DNA of 64,000 nucleotides from Hyperoodon ampullatus. Lineage: Eukaryota; Chordata; Mammalia; Artiodactyla; Ziphiidae. Each line of letters begins with the position of its first letter. Positions within the stretch are counted from its first letter, which is position 1. Below the pieces are notes generated by a model, which saw only the letters and a list, made by a program, of their open reading frames with translations, did not search any database and had not been told where the DNA came from. The stretch covers positions 1,798,001-1,862,000 of the forward strand of contig OX457065.1 of the NCBI GenBank assembly GCA_949752795.1. The letters run 5' to 3'. Shown in pieces: positions 45,757-56,240 of this stretch. The position numbers were made by a program, and so were the translations under genes.

Positions 45757-46829
45757 AAAAGCCAGGCCGAACTTTGAACTGAAGAAAGTGACTAGGGGGC
45801 CAACTCCAGGTGGGAGTTTCGTGTGTGATTAGGGTGGCTTCCCGAGTCCATAAGAAAAAGGTGGTTTATTAACAAACGGTGGTGGAAAAACTACGGCATC
45901 AATTAGGAAAAAGATGGCTTCTCTCCTCTCACCACAATTGATTCCAGCTGGGTTAGAATTTAAATGTAAGAAATAAAGACAAAAGAGACAACAGGCTATA
46001 AGGATGTATCGCACAACACGGGGAATACAGTCAGTGTTTTGGTATTTTGTAATTACTGTAACTGGAGTGTAACCTTTAAATTTTTTTAATTTATTTTTAT
46101 ACGGAGTACTAGAAAACACAACAGAAGAAAGTTTTATAACCTTCAGGTGTGTGATGGGAGGGGTCTTCATCCCAGAGGCCTTAAAAAGCAAAGATTAAGA
46201 TCCTAGAACAGATTGTAAATCCTATATGAAAAGGTGCCATAAACCAAATTAAAATACAAATCTCATACAATGAAAAATATAGTATTTATTTGCAATATAA
46301 CAAAGTCTTCCTGGAAAGATATAATCAAAGCCATGGTTATGGGCCATTTTGTTTTCTTCTTCATAATGGTTTGTATTTCCTTAATTTTTGCCACTGAATA
46401 AAAACTTTTATAAGTAAACCAAAACTCTTTTTAAAAAATTAAAACCAAAAATATTTGGAAGGAAATAAAATCATTCACAAAAATGTTTGAAATAGGGAAT
46501 GGAGAGGACTTCCGAAGCTTAGAGGTAAGAGGAGGAGAGGAAGCCGTTTCCCATGCGGGCCCTCCACCGGGTCTCAGGCCCCCAGACCCCATCAGACCGC
46601 CGTGCCACCTCCTGGGGAGGGGGTGAGACCCCGAGCTCGGACCAAACCATGACGTCCTCATGGAGGTTCAAATGTGCCCCTCGAAGAATGACAGGGCCTG
46701 CCAGTTTTTGCTCAAAGCTCTTCAATATGCATCACGTCACAAAGCCCAATCACAGCTCCTGGGAAATAACAATAGAATCTGGGTAATGAAATAAAGTCTA
46801 ACCTTTTTTTTTCCTTTGTGCGTAGTCTA
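45757..46829. other. Unassigned DNA
   Basis: AT-rich with possible old L1 pieces to about 46,500, then a short GC-richer part to 46,790. No gene supported. Confidence 0.35.
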
Positions 46830-47265
46830 GTTTCACTCGCTCACAGGAGGCCACGTGCAGAGGCCCCGCACCCCAACACCTGAGCCCAGCTCCTCGCAGG
46901 AAACAGCCGCGCAGAGACCCCAAAGACGCCACCGAGAGCTCAGCTCAGCACGGCGGCGGCAGGCCGTGTGCAGAAGCACCGCCCACAACGCGGGAAGACG
47001 GCGGCGGGCCGTGTGCAGAGGCGCCGCACCTGCACCGCTACGCCTAGGATGAGCAGCTCAGCTGTGCCCGATCCACAAGATCCACAAGAACTCCGCCCCC
47101 TTCCCCCGATGCCTTTGAGAACCTGTAAAGCGGCCCCGCCCAGGAGCCCCCACCTCTCCATCATCTGGTCAGAGGATAAAGCCTTCTTTTCCTTCTCAGC
47201 TGAACCTGGTCTCCTTTTACTGGCTCCAATGGCGTGGGGCAGAAGGGCCCGTGTGGGGAACTAAG
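46830..47265 (+). mobile_element. GC-rich LTR-like element with internal repeats
   Basis: The right half has an LTR-like end: 'ggataaagccttcttttccttctcagctgaacctggtctccttttactggc' and then '...cccgtgtggggaac'. The left half is CpG-rich and holds three imperfect units built on GGCCGTGTGCAGAGGCGCCGC (near 46,849, 46,962 and 47,007). I interpret it as an ERV LTR whose GC-rich segment has undergone internal repeat growth. The family is unnamed. Confidence 0.5.
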
Positions 47266-48335
47266 TGGAAAGGTCGGTAACAACCAGCGGGAAGGGGAAA
47301 GGAAAGGGCGTGTTGCTTCCTCCTGGGGGTCGCTCCCAGAAGTTGCCCGCACCTCTTCCTCTCAGATGCCATACGTGGCTGCAGGGAAGGCGGGGAGACG
47401 CCGTCTTTATTCTGGGAAGTCCCGCGCATAGGTGATAGTACCATGGGAGCAAGAGAGGATGGGTATTGCAGCCTAGCATGTAGCGCATGATCCCATTTGT
47501 ATAAGATACACCCCCAGCATTCACAAACATGAACCTAGACAATGGGAGGACGCTTGAAAAATATTGGGACTTTGGGTGAGTTTTGCTTACTTCCTTGAAC
47601 TTTTCGTATTGATTGAATGTTTGGAAATGGATGTATTTTTCAGTATAGCTTCTTTTCCAAAATGAATGATGTACATGAAATCGAAGGCCAGAGACTTCTT
47701 GTTGAAAGACATGTGACCCACGGGACGCTCTGGATCTGGGATGGCCCTTCAGAGTCTCCCAAATTGAGGGCCTTTGTACCCCCCTCAAAGACGAGTCACT
47801 GGAGGCACACTGCCTCCGGGGAGGGAGGAAAGCTTGGGCAAGGCAGCTCCTCTGGAGCCAGAGAAATTCCAGGAGGGGACCAAGCTACAGGGGCTCAGCA
47901 GCTAACACTCAGCAGGTGGAAAGTGTCTCCCTGCTGAAGGGGGTTCTATGTGGTGGGCTGCAGTGTACACGACACCAGGGACAGAAAGGCACGGCCTGGA
48001 GCTGGAAAAGGAAGCAGAGGAAAATCAGAAATGTCACTTTACACAGAACCACTGTATGCAACCACTATTTTTCTTCAAATCTTCCTCAGAAAAGAGAATA
48101 GTCTTAAAACTAAACCTAGGTATGGCAAAGTATGAACCTGAGCCTAAGCAAGAGAAAACACTAGACAGACCCAAATGGAAAGACTCTACAAAGTAACTGG
48201 CTTGAACATTTCCAAAACGTCAAGGTCATGAAAGGCAAAGGAGGCCTAGGAAATATTCCAGACTGAAGGAGACCAAAGAGACACAAGAAAATGCAGTGTG
48301 TGATCCTGGATAGTGGATTGTGTGAAGAAGAAGAT
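47266..48335. other. Unassigned DNA
   Basis: No repeat named. The 175-codon minus-strand frame (47,261-47,788) overlaps other frames, lacks domain features and begins inside the LTR-like element on the other side, so I do not call it a gene. Confidence 0.4.
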
Positions 48336-48339
48336 TAGG

Positions 48340-48680
48340 ACTTGGGCAAAATTCAAATGTAGATTGGAGGTATGATAATAGTTTTGTAACTGATGTTAAA
48401 CTTCCTGACTTTGATAATCAGTCCATGGATGTGTAAAATAATATCCTTGTTCTTAGGATTACATGAGTAAGTGTTCAGGGGTGAAGGGTCTCATTATCTG
48501 GAATTTGCTCTCAAATATTCAGAAAAAATACAATTATATATATAATTTAAATCCTGAGAGAGAAAAAGTAAATATGACAAAACATTAATAATTGGTGAAC
48601 CTAGGTGAAAGGTATACGAGAGTTCATTGTAATAGTCCTGCAACTATTTTGAATGCTTGAAATTCTTTCAAAATAAAAGG
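48340..48680 (+). mobile_element. Old LINE-type 3' end, sense (probable)
   Basis: The close 'ggtgaacctaggtgaaaggtatacgagagttcattgtaatagtcctgcaac...gaaattctttcaaaataaaag' is a common ancient repeat 3' end with a terminal AATAAA-like signal. I think L1-related; not certain. Confidence 0.45.
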
Positions 48681-49145
48681 AGAAAGAGAAACTTCCCAAA
48701 ATAGAAAGCCAGTAGGAGGATAGTACCCAGCCACACTAAAGGAATTCAGATCTGATAAGGCTCCTAATGGACAAATGTTGCAACTGATAAAAAGTGGATT
48801 ATGATCATTATAGACTGTAAACTTGAAGTTGATTCTGGGAAAAATTCTATTGTATTTTCAAATGGATGCATTGTGAGTGCTTATTAAGGAGAGTGAGGCT
48901 CTCTAGTGGTCAACATGAACTTCCCCCACTAAATAAATAAATGCAAATTAGGTCCAATGAGCCTCATTTTCTTTTCTAAAATAAATTAAAGAAATGGTCA
49001 TCAGCATAGTGTATCTTGATTTGGCAAAGTTTTGGGGTAAGCTGTGCATGACATGCTCATGGATAAAATGACGCAGCACTTGGCATTTTTACAGCAACCT
49101 GAACAGCACCACCCAGAAAGCTGACTGAAGCTGGGGGGCAGTGGT
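48681..49145. other. Unassigned DNA
   Basis: Nothing recognised. Confidence 0.4.
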
Positions 49146-49880
49146 AATAGTTTCCTAGGGCCACTGTAACAAAGTTCCACTGAGTGGTGGCTTAAACAAC
49201 AGAAACTTCCTGTGTCACAATTCTGGAGGCTGGAAGTGAAGATTATGGTGTCGGCAGGGTTGGTCCCTTCTGAGGCCGTGAGGGAAGGCTCTGCCCCAGG
49301 CCTCTCTCACTGGCTGGTAGACCGTTACCCAGTCCAAGCTCGTCCTGCTCGCCACACAGGCCAATAAAGCGAGAGACAAGTTGTTGGGGCAAAGAACAGC
49401 GACTTTATTCAGAAAGCCAGCAGACCGAGAAGATGGTAGACCAGTGTCCCAAAGACCCATCTTCTCTGAGTTAGAATTCAGGCTGCTTTTTTATACTGAA
49501 AGGGGAAGGGGTAAAGTCCTAGTTCTGGTCAGACTGCGGAGGGGAAGTGTTAATTTCTTCCTTCCCGGAAGAGGCAGGGTTCCCTGGAGATGGGCCATTA
49601 TGTAGAATTTAAGCCTACAGGCAACATCCCTTTAGTGATTAACTTTTAGCAAAAGCCATAGAATACAAAGGTTAAAAGAAACACATCCAATATGGAGTCA
49701 GATTTGTTCTTCCCCATCACAGACAGCTGCCTTCATAGTCATACGGTGTTCTCCCTGTGTGCATGACTGTCTCCAAATCCTCCTTTTTCTAAAGACACCA
49801 GTCACACTGAATAAGGGCCCACCCTAATGACCTCATCCTAACTGGATTACCCCTGTAGAGACCCTATCTCAGTGGATGAT
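49146..49880 (-). mobile_element. MLT1-type LTR, antisense, split by a solo LTR
   Basis: Reverse MLT1 text: 'ggccactgtaacaaagttcc...ggcttaaacaacagaaacttcc...ggaggctggaagtgaagattatggtgtcggcagggttggt' to 49,318. It resumes at 49,725 with 'agctgccttcatag...gacaccagtcacactgaataagggcccaccctaatgacctcatcc' to about 49,880. The interruption is a younger LTR. Confidence 0.85.
49323..49720 (-). mobile_element. ERV solo LTR inside MLT1
   Basis: About 398 bases sit between two AGAC tetramers (49319-49322 and 49721-49724), a 4-bp target duplication as made by gamma-type retroviruses. Read on the minus strand it begins GTGATGGGGAAGAAC, has a TATA box (tataaaaaag, + strand near 49,487-49,495) and an AATAAA signal (TTTATT near 49,404 on +), and ends near GGGTAACG. 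Promoter and poly(A) order is correct for an LTR. No retroviral genes adjoin, so recombination between two LTRs removed them. Confidence 0.82.
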
Positions 49881-51699
49881 GAGACAGATGGTATAACAGA
49901 CATGGAATGATGGTGGGTGGTCCAAAGCCAGGTCCCTCACATGCTCACTGTGCCACCCTGCCATTCACCACTGGCTGTCCTGAGACTCATCCTGCTCCTG
50001 GGTGGTGTGAGGATTAAATGGAAAAACGAGCAAAGGCACTGTGCAAACTGCAAGCCCACCATAGCCCCCTGAACTCAGGACCACCACCTGCTGGGAAGCA
50101 GTCAGTGCTCCAGCACGTGAGAGGACTGGGTGAGATGAGACAGGGTCCGCGAGCGGGCGAGAGCCGTCATCACGTCTTTTACAGTCATCTTTATCAGGTT
50201 CGGGAGACAGGGGCTTACTCATCTACAAATCTAACTGTGGGCTAACTTATAAAACATACTTAGGGGATTTCCTCCCATTTCCACCCGTTATTCTTCGGAA
50301 AAGTGGAGACATGCAGTCCTTTAAGGATTCTCCACAGCTTCCTTCTAGATGGCGTCTTCTCAGACCCCCCACTTCCCCTCAGACCCTCCATCAGCCAGAG
50401 GGTCTCACGCTTCCTTCCAGGAACTGAGTCGATTTCTCTGCACCCAGCAAAGACAGCTGGCATTTCTGTTGCCACTTTGGTTTCTGTTCCTTTCTGCTTC
50501 TCCAGCCTAGATCCTGCATCTTCTCTCCCCTCTAACATTTGGAGCCTCCCCCTTTCCAAGGCTGTCTTGGTTTTTGTCTTTATACAGACTTAAAGCTTCT
50601 ATCTTAACACATCCTCAGGTTACCCTAAGGCCTCCTTCTGCTCAATCAGCATTTCCCAGGTGTGTCCCATGGGAACCCATATTCACATCACAGACCCAGA
50701 GGTCCCAAAGTCAAGAACGGTTAGGAAATGCCTTGCCTCTTTACTGCAGGATTCATTAGAGCCTTTAATACTGTATTTTGATTCTCCCCAAAGGGACATG
50801 GAATGCAGCATTTCCAAATGGTTCTAAGCCAGCTCTAATGGCTTTAGAACTCTGTCTTCTGGAAACTCTTGAGAGACTAGCATCCGGCTTCCACGAGTGC
50901 TGGTCTGCACCCAGTGTCTCTGCTTCCAGTTGGTCTGTGACGGACGTGGCCGTCTGTCTAGCAAATCCTTTTCCCTTCCCCTTGGTCACACAGCGAGACT
51001 CTATTTCCCAATCTCCCTCGCAGTGAGGTGGGACCATGTGGCCTCCATCTTTCCAAAGGGAGTGAGCGGCCTGAGATGTGCCTCTTCCAGGCCTGATCCC
51101 CACAAATCTGTGCACTTGTTCCCCCACTCTTTCCCTCTGTCTGGAGACCAACAAACACCCAGGGGACTAGGCAGAGCCTCCACCGGGGAGGTGTCCTAAC
51201 AGCTAAGCAGAGGAGGACAGCCACCTGGATGCTGCGAACACCTGCAGGGCTCCCGCAGAAGCAGAAGACGGCTGAGCCTCTCTATGTTAAGCCCTGAAGG
51301 GCTGCGGCCTGTTCCTACTTCAGCCCAGCTCTCACTCTGCCACCGTTGTCAGTGACGTTTTGGCCAGATCCTGGGGTCTGGTCTTCGTTCTTAATTCTTC
51401 CCACAATCCGACGCTCCTCCTACCACTTCCTCCTCTGCAGCCATGCTCTCTGTCCGTTCCTGCTGCTTTTATCCACGGACTATTCTTTTCCTCTCCATCG
51501 CCCTCTCTTCCTCCACCTCCATCCCCAGCCTGGGTGTGTCTTTGATCCCCTTGCTTCTCTCTCTCCAACATGGCTTCACCTCTGATCTCATGGCTTCTAC
51601 CATCTCATCCAAGGAAAGAGAGGAAGAAGGGAGAGCTGAGAGATTAACTGTCACCTCACCAGAATATATTCTTCCAGGGACCAAGCCTGTTTTATTCAC
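49881..51699. other. Unassigned DNA
   Basis: About 1.8 kb. Near 51,000-51,200 the text ('tttcccaatctccctcgcagtgaggtgggaccatgtgg') resembles a dispersed ancient LTR-like repeat. Overlapping frames of 60-129 codons on both strands have no domain support. Confidence 0.4.
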
Positions 51700-51775
51700 A
51701 GCTGTTCATTAGCATCTAGTTATGCCTGGCACAGAATAGTTGCTCAATACATGTCTGTTAAATGACTACACAAAT
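51700..51775 (+). mobile_element. MIR/L2-type 3' end fragment
   Basis: 'Gcctggcacagaatagttgctcaatacatgtctgttaaatgac' is a typical end of ancient mammalian MIR/L2-class repeats. Confidence 0.55.
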
Positions 51776-52111
51776 GCACAGACGGCAAGGGAGGCATTAC
51801 TCTTCCAATGGCAACACCCCGATAATGGGAAAGGACAAAATCCGGAGTTCGGCTGGGAGTTCAGAGAGCAGCTGGGATCACACCGTGTCACTGGGGAGTC
51901 GCACCCTGCGCAACCCCAGCCTTTCTCGTGCAATGTGGTGTGAGCGCCAGCAGGTGGAAGGAAAGGCCTGGGGACTTAATTAAAGAATGCTTCGAGAGAG
52001 GAGCGACCTGAGCAGCGGTGGGCAAAAGCAGAGAAGGGGAAAGCAGAAACATCTGCTCCCTATAGAAGCCAACTGTTCTCAAGCACAAAAAAAGTCAACA
52101 CAAAGTTGTTG

Positions 52112-52560
52112 AGGTTCTCCTACGTGCCAGCCATTGTTGAGCTCTGGGGATGCAGGGATGAGAGCAGCCACTCTCTGCCTGGAGGTGCCCACCACCCAGC
52201 AGCATGTGAGACCCAAAACCACAGTCATCAGGCCATGGGCCCAATTCTACCTGTCAACAGCAGAGGGGGAGGGCCCTGGGAACACAGACAGTGGCGTCAG
52301 TCATTCTGCTGGAGATGTGTTCTGGGAAAGATACACGGAGGAGGTGACATCTGAGCTGGACTTGGGAGCTAATTCCCTAATTATGCGCATCCATTGGGTC
52401 CGCAACCATTTACCGAGCACCAGCTTGGTGCCAGGCTCTGGGCACAAGGGTGAGCAGAAACAGATACAGCCCTGCCCTCACTTTGTGGGGAGAAGGGCCA
52501 CTGATCTCACAATTACACCAACAAATGCAAAACTAAACCTGAAACCAGGGCTAGAAAGGA
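52112..52560 (+). mobile_element. Two adjacent copies of an ancient dispersed repeat
   Basis: Two starts of the same sort occur in series: 'gtgccagccattgttgagctctggggatgcagggatgagagcag' at about 52,123 and 'ggtgccaggctctgggcacaagggtgagcagaaacagatacagccctgccctcac' at about 52,428. The first includes the 'gaggaggtgacatctgagctgga' block. A third copy is at 55,795. Family name uncertain. Confidence 0.5.
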
Positions 52561-53384
52561 GTGGTGCAAGGTTTTATGGGAGGTGAAATAAACGTTTGTG
52601 GATTGATGAATCTACAGAGAATGTGTAGGGCAAAGACTGCCGGCTGGATCATAATGTAAATAACGGAGCTACTGGCCACCCAGGAGAGACTAGAATTCCC
52701 AGTCCCACCGCCATGGGCGAGGTTTGACCGTGTAACTAAGTTACGAACAACAGTATCTGAAGAGTGACTTCTGGGTGTGTCCTTAAAGGGGGGAGGCTTC
52801 TTCCCTCTCCTGCTCCTCCCAGCTGGAGGTGGTGGTGAGCTGTCTTGGAGCATGTGGACCAGGGCAGTACTCTAGGGAACGTGGAGTAAGAAGGGTGGAG
52901 GGGAGGCGCCCGGGGCAGTGACTGTGGAGCTGCCTGAGGAGCCTTGGAGCCCTTCCACCAAGCCCCGTATGAAGGAAAACTTACTTTCCTTCCTGTTAGG
53001 GAACTATCACTGGAATTCTCTGTTAGAGCAGCTGAACCTATACATCTTGACTCACACGGTACGCAAGATACTAACCACTGCTTAATAAAGCAACAGAAAA
53101 TAACAGTTAGTGTACCTGGACTCTACCTCATGCAAGACTTGATGATTCATAGACTCAGGATTTGAGGATTTCATTGCTTGGGGGAAATGAAATAATCTCG
53201 GGATGTGGAGAGAAATTTGGCACCTAGAAGGTTTGTGACCTTTCAAAAACCCTGCAATCTATTGGATTAAGTTGTGTGCAGCCTTGAGTGCCCCAAGGCT
53301 GGGCTCTCTGGGTGGTTTGTCATCACAGGAGTGGGCAGGTGAGGCCTAGTAGATAGACAGAACCTCCCTGCCCCAGCTTCCCTC
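52561..53384. other. Unassigned DNA with a possible old LTR
   Basis: From about 52,640 to 53,110 the order 'ctagaattcccagtcccaccgcc...tttgaccgtgtaactaagtt' recalls the repeat near 51,000, perhaps another copy of the same old LTR-like family. No gene. Confidence 0.35.
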
Positions 53385-53397
53385 TGACAGATTCTTA

Positions 53398-53618
53398 TTT
53401 ATTTATTTATTTATTCGTGTATGTATGTATTTATTTATGGCTGCACATGAGCTCAGTAATTGTGGCTGGTGGGCTCTAGAGTGCAGGCTCAGTACTTGTG
53501 GCACACGGGCTTAGCTGCTCCGCGGCATGTGGGATCTTCCCGGTCCAGGGCTCAAACCCGTGTCCCCCGCACTGGCAGGCGAATTCTTAACCACTGCGCC
53601 ACCAAGGAAGTCCCCCTG
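53398..53618 (-). mobile_element. CHR SINE, shortened long type, antisense
   Basis: Begins with a (TTTA)n run on the + strand, continues with 'ggctgcacatgagctcag', and ends with the head 'ccactgcgccaccaaggaagtcccc'. The target duplication TGACAGATTCTTA is at 53385-53397 and 53619-53631. It lacks much of the long-type body. Confidence 0.93.
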
Positions 53619-53631
53619 TGACAGATTCTTA

Positions 53632-54360
53632 AAGCAGAAGAGCCTCCGAAAGAAACGTCCCTGTCTCTGCCTCAGGACAGGACACAGTCAGTACCATCAG
53701 TAAGAGGTGGGCCTCTGCCCACTTTCAAGACCTCTGGAGAAGGAGTCTGCATTTAATAATACCTGCCTCATCAGCAGAAAATGACTGGGGTTACGTGATA
53801 GTTATCAAAGCACTTTCACACCTACTGGCTCTCCTATTTCAGCCTACTAATAACTTGGGTGTGAGCCAGGTGCAATACGGTCTTGTCTGCTGTCCTCCAA
53901 GAATCTGAGCTAATCACAGGAGGTCATGAGGCTTCCAGGGGCAGAGCGGAGCTAGGACACCAGGTAAGGCCCTCCTTCCTGTCACTTACCAGCTTTGCCC
54001 GTCCATCACCCAAATCAGTGACCGCTCCCTGACCATCCGTTCTCTGGAGGGCCCCAGCCAGCATGTGAGTGGGCCGCCAAGGTGGGCAGGACAGAGCTCT
54101 TGGCCTCTGGGAGCTTTCGGGGGTGTGGGGAAATGTGACAGGTTTGCACACCTGGCTGCAGTGTGACGCTCTGTAGGGTGACCACCGTGTGATGGGCACA
54201 GGCCACAGTGCTCCCAGCCCTTCAGGCCAGAACCGTCACTAAGGACCCAAAAAATGAGTTTGTAGCAACTGCTGGAATCCCGCCCTCTCGTGCCCACGGG
54301 TGCTGAGCATGAAGCCTCAGGCACTGATGCCCTGAACCTGCGCACGCACTGTACACACAC
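53632..54360. other. Unassigned DNA upstream of the CpG-rich block
   Basis: A short MIR-like stretch may be present near 53,790-53,900. Otherwise nothing recognised. A CA/GT run lies at 54,350-54,383. Confidence 0.4.
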
Positions 54361-54443
54361 GTGTACACATGTACACACACACGCAGGCGCTGCGGCGCGT
54401 AGTCCCTGCAGCCCGGAGCGGGAGGGTGGGCGCGGAGGGCGAG

Positions 54444-54449
54444 CACCTG
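54444..54449. promoter_or_regulatory. E-box CACCTG
   Basis: CACCTG, reading CAGGTG on the other strand, is an E-box form used by myogenic bHLH factors. It lies about 70 bases upstream of the TATA/MEF2-like element. A six-base match alone is weak evidence. Confidence 0.35.
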
Positions 54450-54517
54450 TCCGCCCGCGGAGCTGCCAGGCCGCCTCCTGCCCGCGGGCGCCCGCGCCCC
54501 CTCCCCGCGCCGTCTAT

Positions 54518-54527
54518 CTATTTATAT
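54518..54527 (+). promoter_or_regulatory. MEF2-like / TATA-like element
   Basis: CTATTTATAT matches the MEF2 consensus YTAWWWWTAR at nine of ten positions and at the same time offers a TATA-like core TTTATAT in an otherwise GC-rich block. If used as TATA, transcription would begin around 54,547-54,557. The surrounding island makes this AT island stand out. Confidence 0.5.
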
Positions 54528-54543
54528 CGCTCGCCGGCTCTGC

Positions 54544-54553
54544 CCATATCGGG
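54544..54553. promoter_or_regulatory. CArG-like element
   Basis: CCATATCGGG is close to the SRF-binding CArG form CC(A/T)6GG but has C and G at two core positions. It lies 16 bases downstream of the MEF2-like element, at or near the expected transcription start. The match is degenerate. Confidence 0.35.
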
Positions 54554-54650
54554 CAGCACCAGCAGGTCAGGCGCCCCAGGCCGGGTCGCGGCGCCATTGC
54601 GGCAGCCCCTGCGGAGCGAGTGCGGCCGCGCCTCCCGTCGGGGTAGCCCC
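54550..54650 (+). other. KBTBD12: Probable non-coding first exon, donor at 54,651
   Basis: The downstream edge is the splice donor CCCC|GTAAGTAA at 54,651, a near-perfect 5' splice site. The upstream edge is inferred from the TATA-like element. Joined to the acceptor at 62,996 it would place about 8.3 kb of intron between. Further small 5' UTR exons in that intron cannot be excluded. Confidence 0.5.
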
Positions 54651-54880
54651 GTAAGTAACGGTGACCGGGCTTGGGGACCACCCGAGGCCCCTCCGGCACC
54701 TGCGCCCCCGCCGCGCGTGCAGCCCCGCGCCCCTGACCGCCTGGTCCTGGGCCGCCCTCGCCGGCCCTGGCGGCCGTGGAGGGGGCGCCTGTGTCCGCCC
54801 GTCCCGGGGTCCTCCAGGAACCGAGGACAGTGCCCGGCACTCGACAGGATCCGCTCTCTGAACTGTAGACCGAGGAGTCT

Positions 54881-55790
54881 AATCGCCCTGCGTTTCCCAC
54901 CCCCCAACCCCCGCGGGATTCTTAAGAGTAACTAACGAGCTCGATGCATGTTAAAGGCTCTGGTAAGAATGCAAAACGTCAGCTCTTCAAAGGAAACTTG
55001 CCTTATTTAGCTTTATCTCCATCCTGGCCGTCATTAAAAGCCAGGTGTGTGGAGCGGATTGTTACTTTGCAAAAAATCCAGTATTTTCCAAAGCTCCGGG
55101 GAGACTCAGAGTGCATTCAGGGTGGGGCAGGTGTCCTGGGCCATTTTCAGCCAGGGTCTGTACAAGATGGTGATGCTGAAGCAAACTAGGGTGTGGGGAG
55201 TAATGGGAAAAGCCAGGGGTCACCAAGGTAAATGCTGTAGGAGAACTAAAGCGACAGGGGTGAGAAAAATTATATAAATGAGGACTGACTCTCAGGTCTC
55301 CATTAGGGCGGGGAGGCGGGGCTGGGAATGGGGAGGAGATGTGCCATCTGAGAGGTGGGGCTTCTCAGGTCCTGCTGGTGGTTGTCGCCATGGGAATTAA
55401 GAAACCACTGTTGCCCTATCTTGCTTTTTTTTTTTTCAATAGATGCTGGAATGTTTCAGCTCTGCATGTTGACAATTAATTTACCAAAAAAAAAAGTCTG
55501 AGCAGCCAATTTGCTATCTCTGGCTTCAGTTCTCTAAGAATGGGTGCCAAATTCCTGAGCGCAGTGGTGACGGGGAATTAATTTTGAGGATGGGAGAAGT
55601 GGGTGTCAGAATGTGTCAGGCTGTAGGCAAGGAAATCAAGTTAATGATTCTGGGTGATTTGTTTGACTTGGACAAACGGATAGCAGCTTGAAGAATCAAG
55701 CTTCTATCTTCAAGACAGTGGTTAATAACATGTACAAAACCTAAAAGAAAAAAAAGTTATGAACCTGTAATTTAGGACTAAGCAAAGCAT
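54881..55790. other. Intron, nothing recognised
   Basis: Start of the inferred first intron. Poly(T) and poly(A) runs are near 55,428 and 55,485. No repeat or conserved-looking element identified. Confidence 0.4.
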
Positions 55791-55794
55791 TCAT

Positions 55795-56240
55795 TTAATT
55801 GCACAAACCGTCTCGAGCAACTCTTCTATGCCAGGCACTGTCACAGACAGACGCTAAGAGTACAGAAGGGGTTAAGACCTGACCCCCTACCCTCAATACG
55901 CGCATCAGTGAAAGGCGAGGAGGGCGAATGCGTAAATAAATTGCACTAACAACGGTGCAATAACCACCGTGTTCAAGGTACAAGCAAGGAAAGGCAGAGA
56001 AGGCTTCACTGAGGAAGTGACGTCTGGGCTGAATTTTGAAGAGCCAGTTACATTGTTTCAGGTGGAAGCAGGTGAAGAATATTCCAGACACAGGGAACAA
56101 CATGTGTAGCCACATAGCATTAGAATAGTGAGTGGTTCAGTACTACTAAGAGATCGGAAAATATGAGGAGGGAAAGTCCGGAGATGGCGCAGGAAGGGGC
56201 TGGGAGGTGCCGGGTTAGGAAGGGCCTCCTGATGCCTGGA
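55795..56240 (+). mobile_element. Ancient dispersed repeat, third copy
   Basis: Same order as at 52,112: 'atgccaggcactgtcacagacagacgctaagagtacagaaggggttaagacctgacccc', then 'ggaaaggcagagaaggcttcactgaggaagtgacgtctgggctgaattttgaagag' and 'gaatattccagacacagggaacaacatgtg'. It is the most complete copy in the window. Family not named. Confidence 0.6.

Larger units (their letters stand above)
54385..54880. promoter_or_regulatory. KBTBD12: CpG-island-like block, probable KBTBD12 promoter
   Basis: The only long CpG-dense, repeat-free stretch on the right side of the window: dense CG dinucleotides, GC boxes such as 'gggtgggcgcgg' and 'ccccctccccgcgcc', flanked by ordinary AT-richer DNA. It lies on the correct side and about 8.5 kb upstream of the KBTBD12 coding exon. 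Open frames of up to 188 codons here run on both strands and across a splice donor, so they are composition artefacts. That this is the promoter of KBTBD12, and not of an unseen RNA, is inference. Confidence 0.7.

Noticed and set aside
47261..47788. 175-codon minus-strand open frame
   Set aside because: No known domain, no promoter or splice support, overlaps an LTR-like element and frames on the other strand.
51332..51712. Several overlapping open frames of 60-90 codons on both strands near 50.8-51.7 kb
   Set aside because: No family similarity, frames overlap on both strands, and part of the area resembles an old repeat.
54369..54935. 188-codon + frame and 128-129-codon minus frames in the CpG-rich block
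   Set aside because: Frames are open on both strands because of GC content, the + frame runs across a strong splice donor, and no domain is seen.
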